A DNA stretch of 64,000 bases, from assembly GCA_964515195.1 (NCBI GenBank), contig CAZETK010000007.1:1-64000 (forward strand), read 5' to 3'. This stretch comes from Ga0074139 sp964515195 (lineage in GTDB: Bacteria; Bdellovibrionota; Bdellovibrionia; Bdellovibrionales; Bdellovibrionaceae). The number at the start of each line of letters is the position of its first letter. The first letter of the stretch is position 1. The notes under the pieces were generated by a model. That model had not been told where the DNA came from and did no database searches. It saw nothing but the letters and a program-made list of their open reading frames with translations. Shown piece by piece: positions 34,839-43,701 of this stretch. The position numbers and the translations under genes were made by a program.

Positions 34839-36503
34839 TTAAGGTTTCTTTTCTCGACGAACCAAAGCCGTGTATGCAATCAAAAGAAAATGGACGATAA
34901 CAAAGCCGGCCACATATTCAACACCGCCGGCTCCGAATCCGTATGAGTGAAGACCCGCACCTAAAACGAAATTCACGCCGTACCAGGCCATAATCACCAA
35001 AGAGAAAGTTGCCACTCCACTGGCGATCATACCAAAATCACGAATGAGTCCGGCCAATCGACCGTGCAAAACGGCTAAATATCCTAGTAAGGCAATCAAA
35101 GCCCACGTTTCCTTAGGATCCCAGCCCCAAAACCGGCCCCATGAGTAGTCGGCCCAAATGCCGCCCAGAATAATTCCAGGTGCAAGAAAGGCCACTCCAA
35201 TTTGCATCGAGCGATAGATTGACTGGGCAATTGTTTTAATTTCCGACTGGTATTTCTTTTCACTCCGTAAATAGTAGAAAAGACCAATATCACCCAGGGC
35301 TAAAGCCAAAAAGAATGCGGCATAGCTGATTGTGATAGTTAACACATGGATCGTAAGCCAATAGTTACTTCGCAAAACCGCCTCAAGTGGCTGAATCGAG
35401 GCATTTAAAATAACGGGCGCAGTATCAGCAATGATCATGCAGAGTGTGGCTACCATGGCGCCACCCAGAAGCAAGAATCGGTTTTTCATAAAATATGTCA
35501 GAATAATCGAAAATATCACCGCTCCGAAGGCCACCCAAACGACGGTTTCATACATATTGGTCACAGGAGGATGCCCAGTTAGGTAGACCCGCAAACTGAA
35601 TCCGTAAATATGCAAGAGCAGACCCACGCTTAAAGCTCCCAAGCCAATCGTGTGCAACCAATTTCGGCCCACTATCCAAGCCAAGATGAAAAGGACCAAT
35701 GAAAGCCCATAGGCGACAGCGGACCACAGAAATGGGTGAAACTCGTTAAAATGGACTTCCACTTTCATATGGGTTGGATTGGCATAGGCATTTGGAAATT
35801 CGTTTTGCGCTTCATTTTGAAACTGAAGAACAGCCTCATCCAACTGTTTTCGCAGGGCTTCGAGTTCTGATTTGGGCTTTCCTTGAACTTCTGCCCCTAA
35901 TATCCCGACAAAGGCTTTTGTGATTCCGACAAAAAGATTTTGATATTTTTCCGGCAACTCGGCGACAGAGACCCACAGATCCGAACGGGGGGCTTCACCC
36001 TCTTGCGTCGATGCTGGCGGCAAAACCCTCAGCATTCGCGCCGATGCGATTTCAGTAAAAATCACGTACTGATTTTCGAGTCTTTGAAGGGCTTGATAGT
36101 AGGGAGTGAGTTTTTCCTGTGTCTCTCGCTTGTCTCGAAGCTCGGCCATCAGATCCATGAAAACCGGATTGTTAAAAATCTGCTCTCCTGTGTAGCGTTT
36201 TTTATTCGGATCAAGGCCTAAACGCCCGCGGACTTCCAGGTTTTGCACTTCAAATATTTCTTTGTCACCCCAGGCTTCGGGCGTCAGCACCCAGGTGAGT
36301 ATCACTTCGTAGGCTGGACGCCCTTCAAATTTGGTCTTTCCATAAACAAGCTCTAAATACTCACGAGAAAAAGAATCAAAGGGCTTGATCCGCCCTCCAT
36401 CCTGGATCGGCAGCAGTTGGATCTGGCTATAGGCCGATGCATTGAACGTAAAGCCCAAAAGTAAGATGAACAGACTGGCTAGGATTGTTTTCAAATTGTC
36501 CAT
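34839..36503 (-). CDS. ccsA: Cytochrome c biogenesis protein CcsA/ResC with long periplasmic N-domain
   Basis: 554 residues from ATG 36503. A signal-like segment precedes ~240 periplasmic residues containing IQDGGRIKPFDSFSREYLEL, a domain seen in the longer CcsA/CcsBA proteins. The C-terminal half has about eight helices with the heme-handling WWD-type motif WGRFWGWDPKETWALIALLG and flanking His residues (HVLTITISYAAF, GLHSYGF). With ResB it exports heme and attaches it to apocytochromes c (system II). Its start overlaps the resB stop. Confidence 0.9.
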   Translation of the reverse strand: MDNLKTILASLFILLLGFTFNASAYSQIQLLPIQDGGRIKPFDSFSREYLELVYGKTKFEGRPAYEVILTWVLTPEAWGDKEIFEVQNLEVRGRLGLDPNKKRYTGEQIFNNPVFMDLMAELRDKRETQEKLTPYYQALQRLENQYVIFTEIASARMLRVLPPASTQEGEAPRSDLWVSVAELPEKYQNLFVGITKAFVGILGAEVQGKPKSELEALRKQLDEAVLQFQNEAQNEFPNAYANPTHMKVEVHFNEFHPFLWSAVAYGLSLVLFILAWIVGRNWLHTIGLGALSVGLLLHIYGFSLRVYLTGHPPVTNMYETVVWVAFGAVIFSIILTYFMKNRFLLLGGAMVATLCMIIADTAPVILNASIQPLEAVLRSNYWLTIHVLTITISYAAFFLALALGDIGLFYYLRSEKKYQSEIKTIAQSIYRSMQIGVAFLAPGIILGGIWADYSWGRFWGWDPKETWALIALLGYLAVLHGRLAGLIRDFGMIASGVATFSLVIMAWYGVNFVLGAGLHSYGFGAGGVEYVAGFVIVHFLLIAYTALVRREKKP

Positions 36504-37915
36504 TTCCACTTCTTTCTAAAATAGAATAACAAAATAATTCCCAAACATGTTAAGAGCGATCCAAAGTATTTAAGGAATCGACCGGGATCGTAATTAACAC
36601 TCAAGATTGAGGTGACGGCATTCCCTGATTCGTCCTCCTGAAAGCTTGCCTGATAAAATGTCAGACCTTCGTACTTCAGGGGCTCGTTCATGGAGATCAC
36701 TTGCTTTTCCATTCCCGGGACTGAGACCACGCTTTTATATTCCATCGCGCGGTTTGTCCCTTGGTAGTTCTGTTTTTCAAACTGCAAAAGTTGCACAGGA
36801 AAATTGAGCTCTGCCCGCTTCTGAGAATAGGCTACAATGTAGACCGCGTTCTCGGAAAAAAGCTTAATGGTATCGTTTCGCAAAATCCAATGTTCCTGGT
36901 CTTTGTAAACGATTTTGGCCGCAGGAACCGTCAAGGGCGTAGGGCCGGACTTCTCGGCAAAGTCCCACTTCTCTTCTGCACGTGGAAGCGTTCTTAGAAT
37001 CTTCAACTCAGAGCCCATCCACCCCAGGTCGACAGTGTCTCCTTCCTTTAAGATCCAACGCTTATAGGGCGCGGGAGACTCTTTACGGTAAGTGGTTACA
37101 ACTAAATCTTGATTCTGATATTCGAAGTGCACTTGATTACGGCCAATATGTTCAGGCAAGAGCGGACCCATAACAAGGACTAAGGGGCCCACATCCAATT
37201 TTTCACTGGTTCGCTGGTTCCGTTGGTACAACCATTCGACCATCTGAGTTTGTGGATTCTTAATTTGAAAGCGAACGGCCCTTCCCGACTGGGGGTGCTC
37301 AGACGCCACGATCTCACGTTTCGGAACCACGAAAGGTTTGAAATCGACAAATCGGAACTCATCGTCTTCCAGTTTAAAGCTAATCGGGTTTTTAGGGCCT
37401 GGTGGATCCTTGATGAAGTTGACATCCTGGCGATAAAGTCGTGTGTAGTTTTGGGCGTCAAAAGAGCTGTAAATCTGAACTTCTGTATCGCCAATGGTCA
37501 CCAAATTATTCTGACCACCGACGGAAATCGCCATGGTCCCATCCAATCCGTAGTTGTTTCCAATGTATTGTCCGATGACGAGAAAAATAATTCCGATATG
37601 AGCAAAGATGAAGGCCGAATGCTTGGGCTGCCACGGCCAACGGTCCACAATCACCGCAGCTAGATTTATAATGAAAACGACCATGATGCTCATCATCCAA
37701 ACTGACCGGTAAACCAGCTGCTGTGCATGCTCTAATCCTAATTTGGCTTCCACAAAAGTACCGATAGCCGCGATAACAGCAATCAACATCATGACGATGA
37801 CAGCTAACTTTAAGGAGGAAAGTGCTTTAATAATGCGTCGAAATCGAGTTTTCGAGCGCGGTGGAGATGGGGCCGGTCGCGCGGCCGAGTCTGAAGAACC
37901 TTTATTTGAATTCAC
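36491..37915 (-). CDS. resB: Cytochrome c biogenesis protein ResB/Ccs1
   Basis: 474 residues: a Pro/Ser-rich cytoplasmic start, helices at LKLAVIVMMLIAVIAAIGTF, WMMSIMVVFIINLAAVIVD and FIFAHIGIIFLVIGQYIG, a large periplasmic domain (~130-430), and a last helix FLKYFGSLLTCLGIILLFYF. This is the ResB plan. LVTIGDTEVQIYSSF and EPLKYEGLTFYQASFQ are family-like. It is coupled to ccsA by a 13-base overlap. Heme-lyase function is needed for the ActA, ActE and cytochrome c lipoprotein of this window. Confidence 0.9.
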   Translation of the reverse strand: MNSNKGSSDSAARPAPSPPRSKTRFRRIIKALSSLKLAVIVMMLIAVIAAIGTFVEAKLGLEHAQQLVYRSVWMMSIMVVFIINLAAVIVDRWPWQPKHSAFIFAHIGIIFLVIGQYIGNNYGLDGTMAISVGGQNNLVTIGDTEVQIYSSFDAQNYTRLYRQDVNFIKDPPGPKNPISFKLEDDEFRFVDFKPFVVPKREIVASEHPQSGRAVRFQIKNPQTQMVEWLYQRNQRTSEKLDVGPLVLVMGPLLPEHIGRNQVHFEYQNQDLVVTTYRKESPAPYKRWILKEGDTVDLGWMGSELKILRTLPRAEEKWDFAEKSGPTPLTVPAAKIVYKDQEHWILRNDTIKLFSENAVYIVAYSQKRAELNFPVQLLQFEKQNYQGTNRAMEYKSVVSVPGMEKQVISMNEPLKYEGLTFYQASFQEDESGNAVTSILSVNYDPGRFLKYFGSLLTCLGIILLFYFRKKWKWTI

Positions 37916-37971
37916 AGTATCGTTATAGTTAACGAATAGTGAAAGAAATTGAAAGACTTTTGGGAATGACG

Positions 37972-38778
37972 CTAAAGGTTAGAAAGTCCACTCACAACGT
38001 ATTCCAAAGCTTTTTCGATTTTTTGCTGCACTTCTGGATAAGACTCTTTAAGACGCTTCGTGCTTTCATTCATATAGAGGTCCCGATTGAGTTCTACCTG
38101 TATGGCGTGATGATTCTTTCCAGGATTTCCATATTGCTCTGTCAAACGCCCCCCCACGTAGGGCCAATTGTATCCAACCTTGAACCCAGCGGTCACGTAG
38201 GCGGCAATCACAAGATCACGATAATCTGTGGAACAACTCTTCCCTAAACTATCACTGACTACAATATCAGCACGTCGCTCGCCAGGATCGCGATGCTGGC
38301 GAGTTCCTACCGAGGGCATACTATGAGCGTCGAGATGGTAAAGAGTTCCAGATTGGGACTTTATCCGGGTGGCCAACTGCTGAACCTGTTGATGAAAGGG
38401 TTCGTAGATCATTCGCACCAATTTTTGATGGATCTCTGGGCTCATGGGATGTGGCATCAAGCGGTACTCTGTGGTGGTAATAACCCAGTGAAAACCTCGT
38501 GAAAAAGAACCTTCTGGTTGACTGTTCCCGACTACAGAACTGGCATCCACGTCTGTAGGAAGGCGATTAAGATCGCCGGCGTAGCGATGCCACTCGGTTT
38601 TCACATACGGAATATTAAGCTTTTCCAGACTGGGCTCATAAAGTCGGTCAACATAACGATCCACATCACACATGAGGATCTCTTCCGGTAGACTTTTAAG
38701 CCAGGGCGCCTCATCGGGAACCTTTTCTCCTGAATGGGGAATGGTGACCATAAAGTTCTTCACGTCTGACTTAGTCAT
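37972..38778 (-). CDS. N-formylglutamate amidohydrolase family protein
   Basis: 268 residues from ATG 38778 with GAGG five bases upstream. Family motifs are present: VTIPHSGEKVPDEAPWL, RYAGDLNRLPTDVDAS, LYHLDAHSMPSVGTRQ and HHAIQVELNRDLYMNE, which hold the zinc-binding His/Glu residues of the FGase (COG3741) group. These enzymes hydrolyse N-formylglutamate or related acyl amino acids. No histidine-degradation genes are nearby, so the substrate is uncertain. Divergent from the adenosyltransferase gene. Confidence 0.8.
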   Translation of the reverse strand: MTKSDVKNFMVTIPHSGEKVPDEAPWLKSLPEEILMCDVDRYVDRLYEPSLEKLNIPYVKTEWHRYAGDLNRLPTDVDASSVVGNSQPEGSFSRGFHWVITTTEYRLMPHPMSPEIHQKLVRMIYEPFHQQVQQLATRIKSQSGTLYHLDAHSMPSVGTRQHRDPGERRADIVVSDSLGKSCSTDYRDLVIAAYVTAGFKVGYNWPYVGGRLTEQYGNPGKNHHAIQVELNRDLYMNESTKRLKESYPEVQQKIEKALEYVVSGLSNL

Positions 38779-38815
38779 TGACACCTCTTAGGCAAGCTTG
38801 AATCATAAAGTTTAA

Positions 38816-39415
38816 ATGAGTCAAATTCCGAAAGCTTCTATCTACACAAAAAAGGGAGACCGGGGTACCACAAAATTGGTGGATGGCAAAACAGTCCCCA
38901 AACACGACCCGCGAGTTTCCGCCTATGGGGATGTGGATGAACTGAATTCCGTCATAGGTCTTTTAAAAATAAGTTTGCAAAAAACTTTTTCCCAATCGCT
39001 TGATAACTCCTCTCAAACATCGCTTGAAGTCAGTCTTTTTAGAGTTCAAAATCATCTGTTCAATATCGGATCGCTGTTGGCCTGTGAGGATACCAAAATT
39101 CTTGAGAAGCTGCCTCGCATGGACGAGACGCATGTAAAATGGCTCGAAAGCGAAATTGATCTCTACAATCATGAACTGCCCCCTTTGAAAGAGTTCATCT
39201 TGCCTGGGGGACATGAAGCTGCGGCCTGGGCACATCTGGCACGTACTGTTTGCCGACGAGCCGAACGCCACGTCAGCCAACTAGCCCTTTCGGAAGAACC
39301 ATACAGTTCCTGTCTAATTTATCTAAACCGCTTGAGCGATTACTTTTTTATTCTGGCCCGTTATGTTCATCAAAAGACTCAGACTCCCGAAATCAGGTGG
39401 GATTCAAAAGTATGA
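38816..39415 (+). CDS. Cob(I)alamin adenosyltransferase, PduO type
   Basis: 199 residues. It attaches the 5'-deoxyadenosyl group of ATP to cob(I)alamin. Motifs: SIYTKKGDRGTTKLVDG at the N-terminal ATP site, SAYGDVDELNSVIGLL, FILPGGHEAAAWAHLARTVC and CRRAERHVSQL with YLNRLSDYFFILARY, all diagnostic for PduO/MMAB enzymes. No cobalamin riboswitch was recognised in the short upstream gap. Its stop overlaps the next ATG (ATGA), linking it to an unrelated-looking acetyltransferase-like gene. Confidence 0.93.
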   Translation: MSQIPKASIYTKKGDRGTTKLVDGKTVPKHDPRVSAYGDVDELNSVIGLLKISLQKTFSQSLDNSSQTSLEVSLFRVQNHLFNIGSLLACEDTKILEKLPRMDETHVKWLESEIDLYNHELPPLKEFILPGGHEAAAWAHLARTVCRRAERHVSQLALSEEPYSSCLIYLNRLSDYFFILARYVHQKTQTPEIRWDSKV

Positions 39416-40542
39416 TCCTCGAGGTCGCGCGCGAGGAAGACGGTTGGGATCTTAAGCAATTCTACCGGCAATTCACCGTCGGAGACTTAATCGAGTTAAA
39501 AATCGACCGGCCGGACGACTTCTTTTTACCCTACGATATTCAATCAAGTCAGCATATTACCTATATTCTGCGGGACGAGGAAAATCGAACGATTCACGGA
39601 AGCGCGACTTTTGTTATTCAAAATGCTTGGCTGTCCAACCGAATTCAGACAGTGGCCATCGCGCGGGATCTGCGAATCTCTCCCAATCGGCAAGCGATAA
39701 TTTCATGGGGACAGCATTTTCAGCCGGTCATCGAGGAAGTTCGTAAGGCCTATGATGTGGATTATTTTTTTTCCGTGCTGAACATGAGTGAGACTAAAAT
39801 CTTGAATACGTTCATCCGGCCTCATCAGCACAAGCGTCCCTGGCCTCGGTATCATTTGTTTCGAAGGTTCAATCTTGTAAGCCTTCACGGAATTCTGCCG
39901 GGCGCGGCCAACCCGCTTCCGCATATGAGAATCCGCAAGGCCGACGCCCAACTTCACGCCCCCTTGCTCCACTATATCCTAACAAAGAAAAAAGCTAAGG
40001 AGCTATCACCCGTATACGACAGAGCCAGCGCTGAGAACTTTATCGAGCGCTGGAAAAATCTGAGCCTTTCCGATTTTTATGTTGCATTGGACAGTCATGA
40101 CAATATTGTCGGCTGTGTCACACCATGGTCGGCGGCCCAGGTTCAAGAGTTTATTCCCTACAAATACATCAACGTCGCCCATAACTTTCGACAGTTTTTG
40201 AAGTTTGGAAAGTGGTTGGGGTGGACTCGCACTTTGACAAAACCGGTTCCCCGGCTTCAGCGAGAAGCGCCCTTGAACTTCCGATATCTAACCTGCTTTC
40301 TGGCTGACAATGAGGACATCTTTGAAGCCTTGCTCTGGCGGGTTTATCACGAAGTTCATCCCTACGAATTTTTAGTTTATTCTCAAATGAGATTAGACCT
40401 TCATATGAGACCCCCACGCGGTTGGGTTTCCGCGCGAATGCCTTACGGACTTTATTGCCTGGTTCCTCCCGAGCAGGAGCTTCCCGAGTTTTTACACCCT
40501 TCCCATGACCTTCCCTGCGACTGGGAACCTTTCTATGTCTAA
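39412..40542 (+). CDS. GNAT-like acetyltransferase, function unknown
   Basis: 376 residues starting at ATG 39412, four-base overlap with the adenosyltransferase gene. The first ~150 residues look like a GNAT domain (HGSATFVIQNAWLSNRIQTV, IARDLRISPNRQAIISWGQH), and a second, weaker GNAT-like half may follow (FYVALDSHDNIVGCVTPWSA). No acetyl-CoA loop of the classic RxxGxG type is obvious, so the fold call is tentative. It overlaps the following membrane-protein gene by eight bases; the three genes form one translationally coupled unit. Confidence 0.5.
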   Translation: MILEVAREEDGWDLKQFYRQFTVGDLIELKIDRPDDFFLPYDIQSSQHITYILRDEENRTIHGSATFVIQNAWLSNRIQTVAIARDLRISPNRQAIISWGQHFQPVIEEVRKAYDVDYFFSVLNMSETKILNTFIRPHQHKRPWPRYHLFRRFNLVSLHGILPGAANPLPHMRIRKADAQLHAPLLHYILTKKKAKELSPVYDRASAENFIERWKNLSLSDFYVALDSHDNIVGCVTPWSAAQVQEFIPYKYINVAHNFRQFLKFGKWLGWTRTLTKPVPRLQREAPLNFRYLTCFLADNEDIFEALLWRVYHEVHPYEFLVYSQMRLDLHMRPPRGWVSARMPYGLYCLVPPEQELPEFLHPSHDLPCDWEPFYV

Positions 40543-41911
40543 CCCGAATAGGCTCACGATTCTTTGGGTCTGTATTTTTCTTCTAACGCTTTTTCTAAAT
40601 GCGGGGTTTATGGGAACTGATGAGTACTGGACAGGGATCACCCGCTATGTCCCCGCGCAAGAGCGAACTTATCAAAACATGCTCAAAGATGATGATGTAA
40701 AATCGCCCACACAGATGATACCTCTTGTCTGGACCTCACATCGAGCTTTGGATCTGGGGATTAAATCTCCTTATGGACAATACCGTTTTGTGCAGATCAG
40801 TCTGGGTCTCATCGGACTTTTTTTAATTTTATGGGGACTTCACCGTTACCTCCGAAAAGATGAGCTTCCTTGGGTCTTGCTGACAATGGGGTTTTACTTT
40901 GCCGCTCCATTTGCGCTGACGAGGCCCATGTATGAAAGCCTGAGTGCGCCCTTTGTGTTGTGGAGCGCCTTGAGTCTAACTCGTTACCGGCAGACGTCCG
41001 CGCTTAAGGAGATTTTAATTTCGACACTAATGATTTCCTTAGCCTTCGCGCTTCGCCCACAAACCGGCATTGCCGCGCTCGCCATTCCAGCTCTGGCTTT
41101 GGTAAAAAAAGATGGAAAAGGCTTTACGGCGGCAGCTTTATTAGGGCTTGTCCTTTTTATTCTGCTTGGGATACCAGACTGGACCCTTCGAGGCTCTTGG
41201 CACTATTCCCTTCAAGCGATTCTCTTTTACAATGTGGAGTTCGGAGCGAGTTACGCTCAACAGCCTTGGTTTTATTACATTCTTTTAACCATCGGCCTTC
41301 TTTGGGGCCCTTTCTGGATTTCAAAACATTTTCCGGCCACTTTCAAAAAGTACTGGGACTCGCAGCTGATCCATTGGATATTTATCTTTCTTATTCTAGG
41401 CCTTCATTCATTCTTCCCACAAAAATGGGAACGATTTGCGATTCCCGTTCTTCCTCTACTGATTCTGATTTTGTCGGATTGGATCAAGGAATTCTGGCAA
41501 GCTGGATATCAAAAGCGCCTGTGGGGTCTGTTGGCCGTTAATCTGTTGTTTTGGTTCCCTTCCAGTTTTTTCCCGGCCCAGCAGAACATTATCAGCTTGT
41601 CCCTTCACTTAGATCAACATCCTGAAATTAAGACTCTTCACCGGTTGAACAATAATCCTCAATGGATCACTGAGGCCTTTATCCGCCGTCAAGATTGGCG
41701 CTGGAGTGAGGCAGGCTCTCCTCCAGAAAGTCTGTCCTGTTCTGAACGCCTCGTGATGAATCAAAAAGACTTCCAAAGTTTGTCGATGCAGAATCTGGAA
41801 ATAGACCAAATTTTCGAAACGAATTTTCTTGAAAAACTCGCCTACAAAATGAATCCTGGTAAAAATCAAAGACGCACACCTCTGTACCTGCTGAAGGCTA
41901 AAGGTTGTTAG
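40535..41911 (+). CDS. Multi-pass membrane protein, GT-C glycosyltransferase-like
   Basis: 458 residues from ATG 40535, inside the end of the preceding gene. About ten helices are visible, beginning LTILWVCIFLLTLFLNAGF. The first external loop contains MGTDEYWTGITRY, an acidic DE motif right after the first helix, as in GT-C enzymes that use lipid-linked sugars (GT22/Alg9-like mannosyltransferases). HRALDLGIKSPYGQYRFVQI and a conserved ALTRPMYESLSAPF segment also resemble that group. Donor and acceptor are unknown. Confidence 0.55.
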   Translation: MSNPNRLTILWVCIFLLTLFLNAGFMGTDEYWTGITRYVPAQERTYQNMLKDDDVKSPTQMIPLVWTSHRALDLGIKSPYGQYRFVQISLGLIGLFLILWGLHRYLRKDELPWVLLTMGFYFAAPFALTRPMYESLSAPFVLWSALSLTRYRQTSALKEILISTLMISLAFALRPQTGIAALAIPALALVKKDGKGFTAAALLGLVLFILLGIPDWTLRGSWHYSLQAILFYNVEFGASYAQQPWFYYILLTIGLLWGPFWISKHFPATFKKYWDSQLIHWIFIFLILGLHSFFPQKWERFAIPVLPLLILILSDWIKEFWQAGYQKRLWGLLAVNLLFWFPSSFFPAQQNIISLSLHLDQHPEIKTLHRLNNNPQWITEAFIRRQDWRWSEAGSPPESLSCSERLVMNQKDFQSLSMQNLEIDQIFETNFLEKLAYKMNPGKNQRRTPLYLLKAKGC

Positions 41912-41974
41912 AAAAAGATTTCCATTTATGCGATCGAAATACAGATGGTGAAACCTCTATCTAGGTACCCCACA

Positions 41975-42457
41975 CTAAACCATCATTGAGATATCTTTTA
42001 AAACTTCAGCCGCGTGGCCATCAGCTTTGACTTTACGGTACTCTTTTGCGAGTCGGCCTGCTTCATCGATAATGAAGGTGCTTCGTTCAATGCCCATGAC
42101 TTTGCGTCCATACATATTTTTTTCTTTGATAACATCAAAAAGTCGGCAAACTTCTTCTTTTTCATCGGATAGCAATTCGAAGTTAAAGTTATACTTGTTC
42201 TTAAAGTTCAAGTGAGACTTTATTGAATCCCTCGAAACTCCAAAAATGAGGGTGTTTTTATTTCGGAACTCTTCAGCTAGCTGTGAAAACTGCTGACCTT
42301 CCACCGTGCAACCCGAAGTATTGTCTTTCGGGTAAAAATACAGCACCACCTTTTTACCCCGATATTCAGAAATATTATGAATATTGCCCTGTGAATCCTG
42401 CAACATGAAAGTCGGAACAATCTGGCCTAATTGAAGTGACGATTGAGTGCTAGTCAC
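41975..42457 (-). CDS. bcp: Thiol peroxidase Bcp (peroxiredoxin)
   Basis: 160 residues from GTG 42457, which has AAGGAG six bases upstream and lies inside the end of the upstream gene (CGTGACTAG). This gives the normal Bcp length. The peroxidatic Cys is in YFYPKDNTSGCTVEGQQF; the resolving-Cys position five residues on is not Cys, so it is a 1-Cys-like form. ERSTFIIDEAGRLAKEYRKV matches the family. The frame stays open much further upstream, but that Lys/Ser-rich stretch is the shadow of the Pro-rich gene. Confidence 0.88.
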   Translation of the reverse strand: MTSTQSSLQLGQIVPTFMLQDSQGNIHNISEYRGKKVVLYFYPKDNTSGCTVEGQQFSQLAEEFRNKNTLIFGVSRDSIKSHLNFKNKYNFNFELLSDEKEEVCRLFDVIKEKNMYGRKVMGIERSTFIIDEAGRLAKEYRKVKADGHAAEVLKDISMMV

Positions 42458-43652
42458 GTTTTTCTCCTTCTTGCTCAATGGGGGGCGGCCCGATGCGGAT
42501 CGGCTCGACGATAAGGGGCGGGCCTTGATAACCGTCTTCTTCTTCCGGGCTGTAACCGGGGTAGGGTTCTGGATGGACTGGCGGAGCGTAGAGCGGGTAG
42601 CCGCCTTCTTCGCCGATGGGCGGCCCGTACTCGGGTGGCTGGAGGGGCGGGGTGAACTGCGGCTGGCCAGAGGAGCCTTGAGGCCCTTGGATGCCGATTG
42701 GACCTTCTGAGTAGCCTTCCGTGTGGAGGCTTTGGCCTTGTTGGTTTTGTTGTGAGCTTTCGACTTTGCCTTCATTTCCGCGGCCTCCCTTTTTTCCGTC
42801 AGGTTTTTGAGAAACTTCAGTATTAGAAAAATCCGTCTCACCTTCAATTGGTTTTTGCGGCAAGCGCTTTTCCTTGACGACGACATCCCCGGACAAGGGC
42901 ACCTCTGTTTCAAGAGTGCCGACCACTTGAAGGTCTTTTTTGATCTCACCCTTGAGTTTCAGCAAAGCTTTACCTTTGGAGGTGAAATGAAATGTGCTCA
43001 ACTCTATGATCTCTTCTTCATTGCGATTCCGGGAATAGAGGGGGCATTTCATAATCTCGACGCGACCTTGCTCGTTAATATCAATTTCACATGACAACTT
43101 GGGATAAAAAATCGTAGCTCCTAATCCAAAATGATTTTCAAACTGGCTCATCTGCCATTGCACTTTCCAGGTTCTTGGCGTCAGTTTTTGCAAGGTCCCC
43201 ACTTCGCGTGATGGCTTTTGGCAAAGCGATTCCACTCGCCAGATTTCGGAAGCTATCTTGTGAACCTGCAAACGACGGCAAAAGCGCAAACTTAACTTTG
43301 TTTTAAACTGGGGATTGTCCTGCAGAAGAGCCACTCGAAAAACTCGAAACGGTGACGTTGCGGGATCGATACGCTTTTCAGTCAATACCCACCAAGCCTC
43401 CCGCTCAATTTCTTCCGCACGTTGCAAGAAGTTGAGTTCCGATACATTAAACATCGGTGCGGCTTTGGAAGCTGGAATTTTAGGAGTCAGTTTTGCGCTG
43501 GAACGTTGACCATGGACTGGAGGCTTTCCAGCAGGAGATTGGCCATGAGCAGAATTCGCCGAGATAAACAGAATTAAAAATAATCCAGGCCCTACTTCAA
43601 TTAACCCTCTGAAAAGAAAGATTAGGATGCTGGGCCCCATAACTCGATTCAT
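42450..43652 (-). CDS. Exported protein with Pro/Gly-rich C-terminus, function unknown
   Basis: 400 residues with a signal peptide (IEVGPGLFLILFISANSAHG, cleavage before QSPAG). Residues ~65-260 form a globular domain with several Cys (RFCRRL, SLCQKP, KLSCEI, MKCPLY). From ~290 on the chain is low complexity: Gln-rich, then Pro/Gly/Tyr-rich with PPEYGPPIGEEGGYPLYAPP and similar units, ending IEQEGEKRD. Such tails often span the wall or bind partners. No family recognised. It shares eight bases with bcp and diverges from fadD. Confidence 0.6.
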   Translation of the reverse strand: MNRVMGPSILIFLFRGLIEVGPGLFLILFISANSAHGQSPAGKPPVHGQRSSAKLTPKIPASKAAPMFNVSELNFLQRAEEIEREAWWVLTEKRIDPATSPFRVFRVALLQDNPQFKTKLSLRFCRRLQVHKIASEIWRVESLCQKPSREVGTLQKLTPRTWKVQWQMSQFENHFGLGATIFYPKLSCEIDINEQGRVEIMKCPLYSRNRNEEEIIELSTFHFTSKGKALLKLKGEIKKDLQVVGTLETEVPLSGDVVVKEKRLPQKPIEGETDFSNTEVSQKPDGKKGGRGNEGKVESSQQNQQGQSLHTEGYSEGPIGIQGPQGSSGQPQFTPPLQPPEYGPPIGEEGGYPLYAPPVHPEPYPGYSPEEEDGYQGPPLIVEPIRIGPPPIEQEGEKRD

Positions 43653-43701
43653 CGCTTTATTTTGATTGCTCTTCTTGGAAAAATCAAAGCATCATGAATT
43701 C

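Noticed and set aside
42458..42949. Long Lys/Ser-rich N-terminal extension of the Bcp frame
   Set aside because: It is antiphase to the Pro/Gly-rich end of the neighbouring gene, has no ribosome site, and the GTG at 42457 with AAGGAG gives normal Bcp length.
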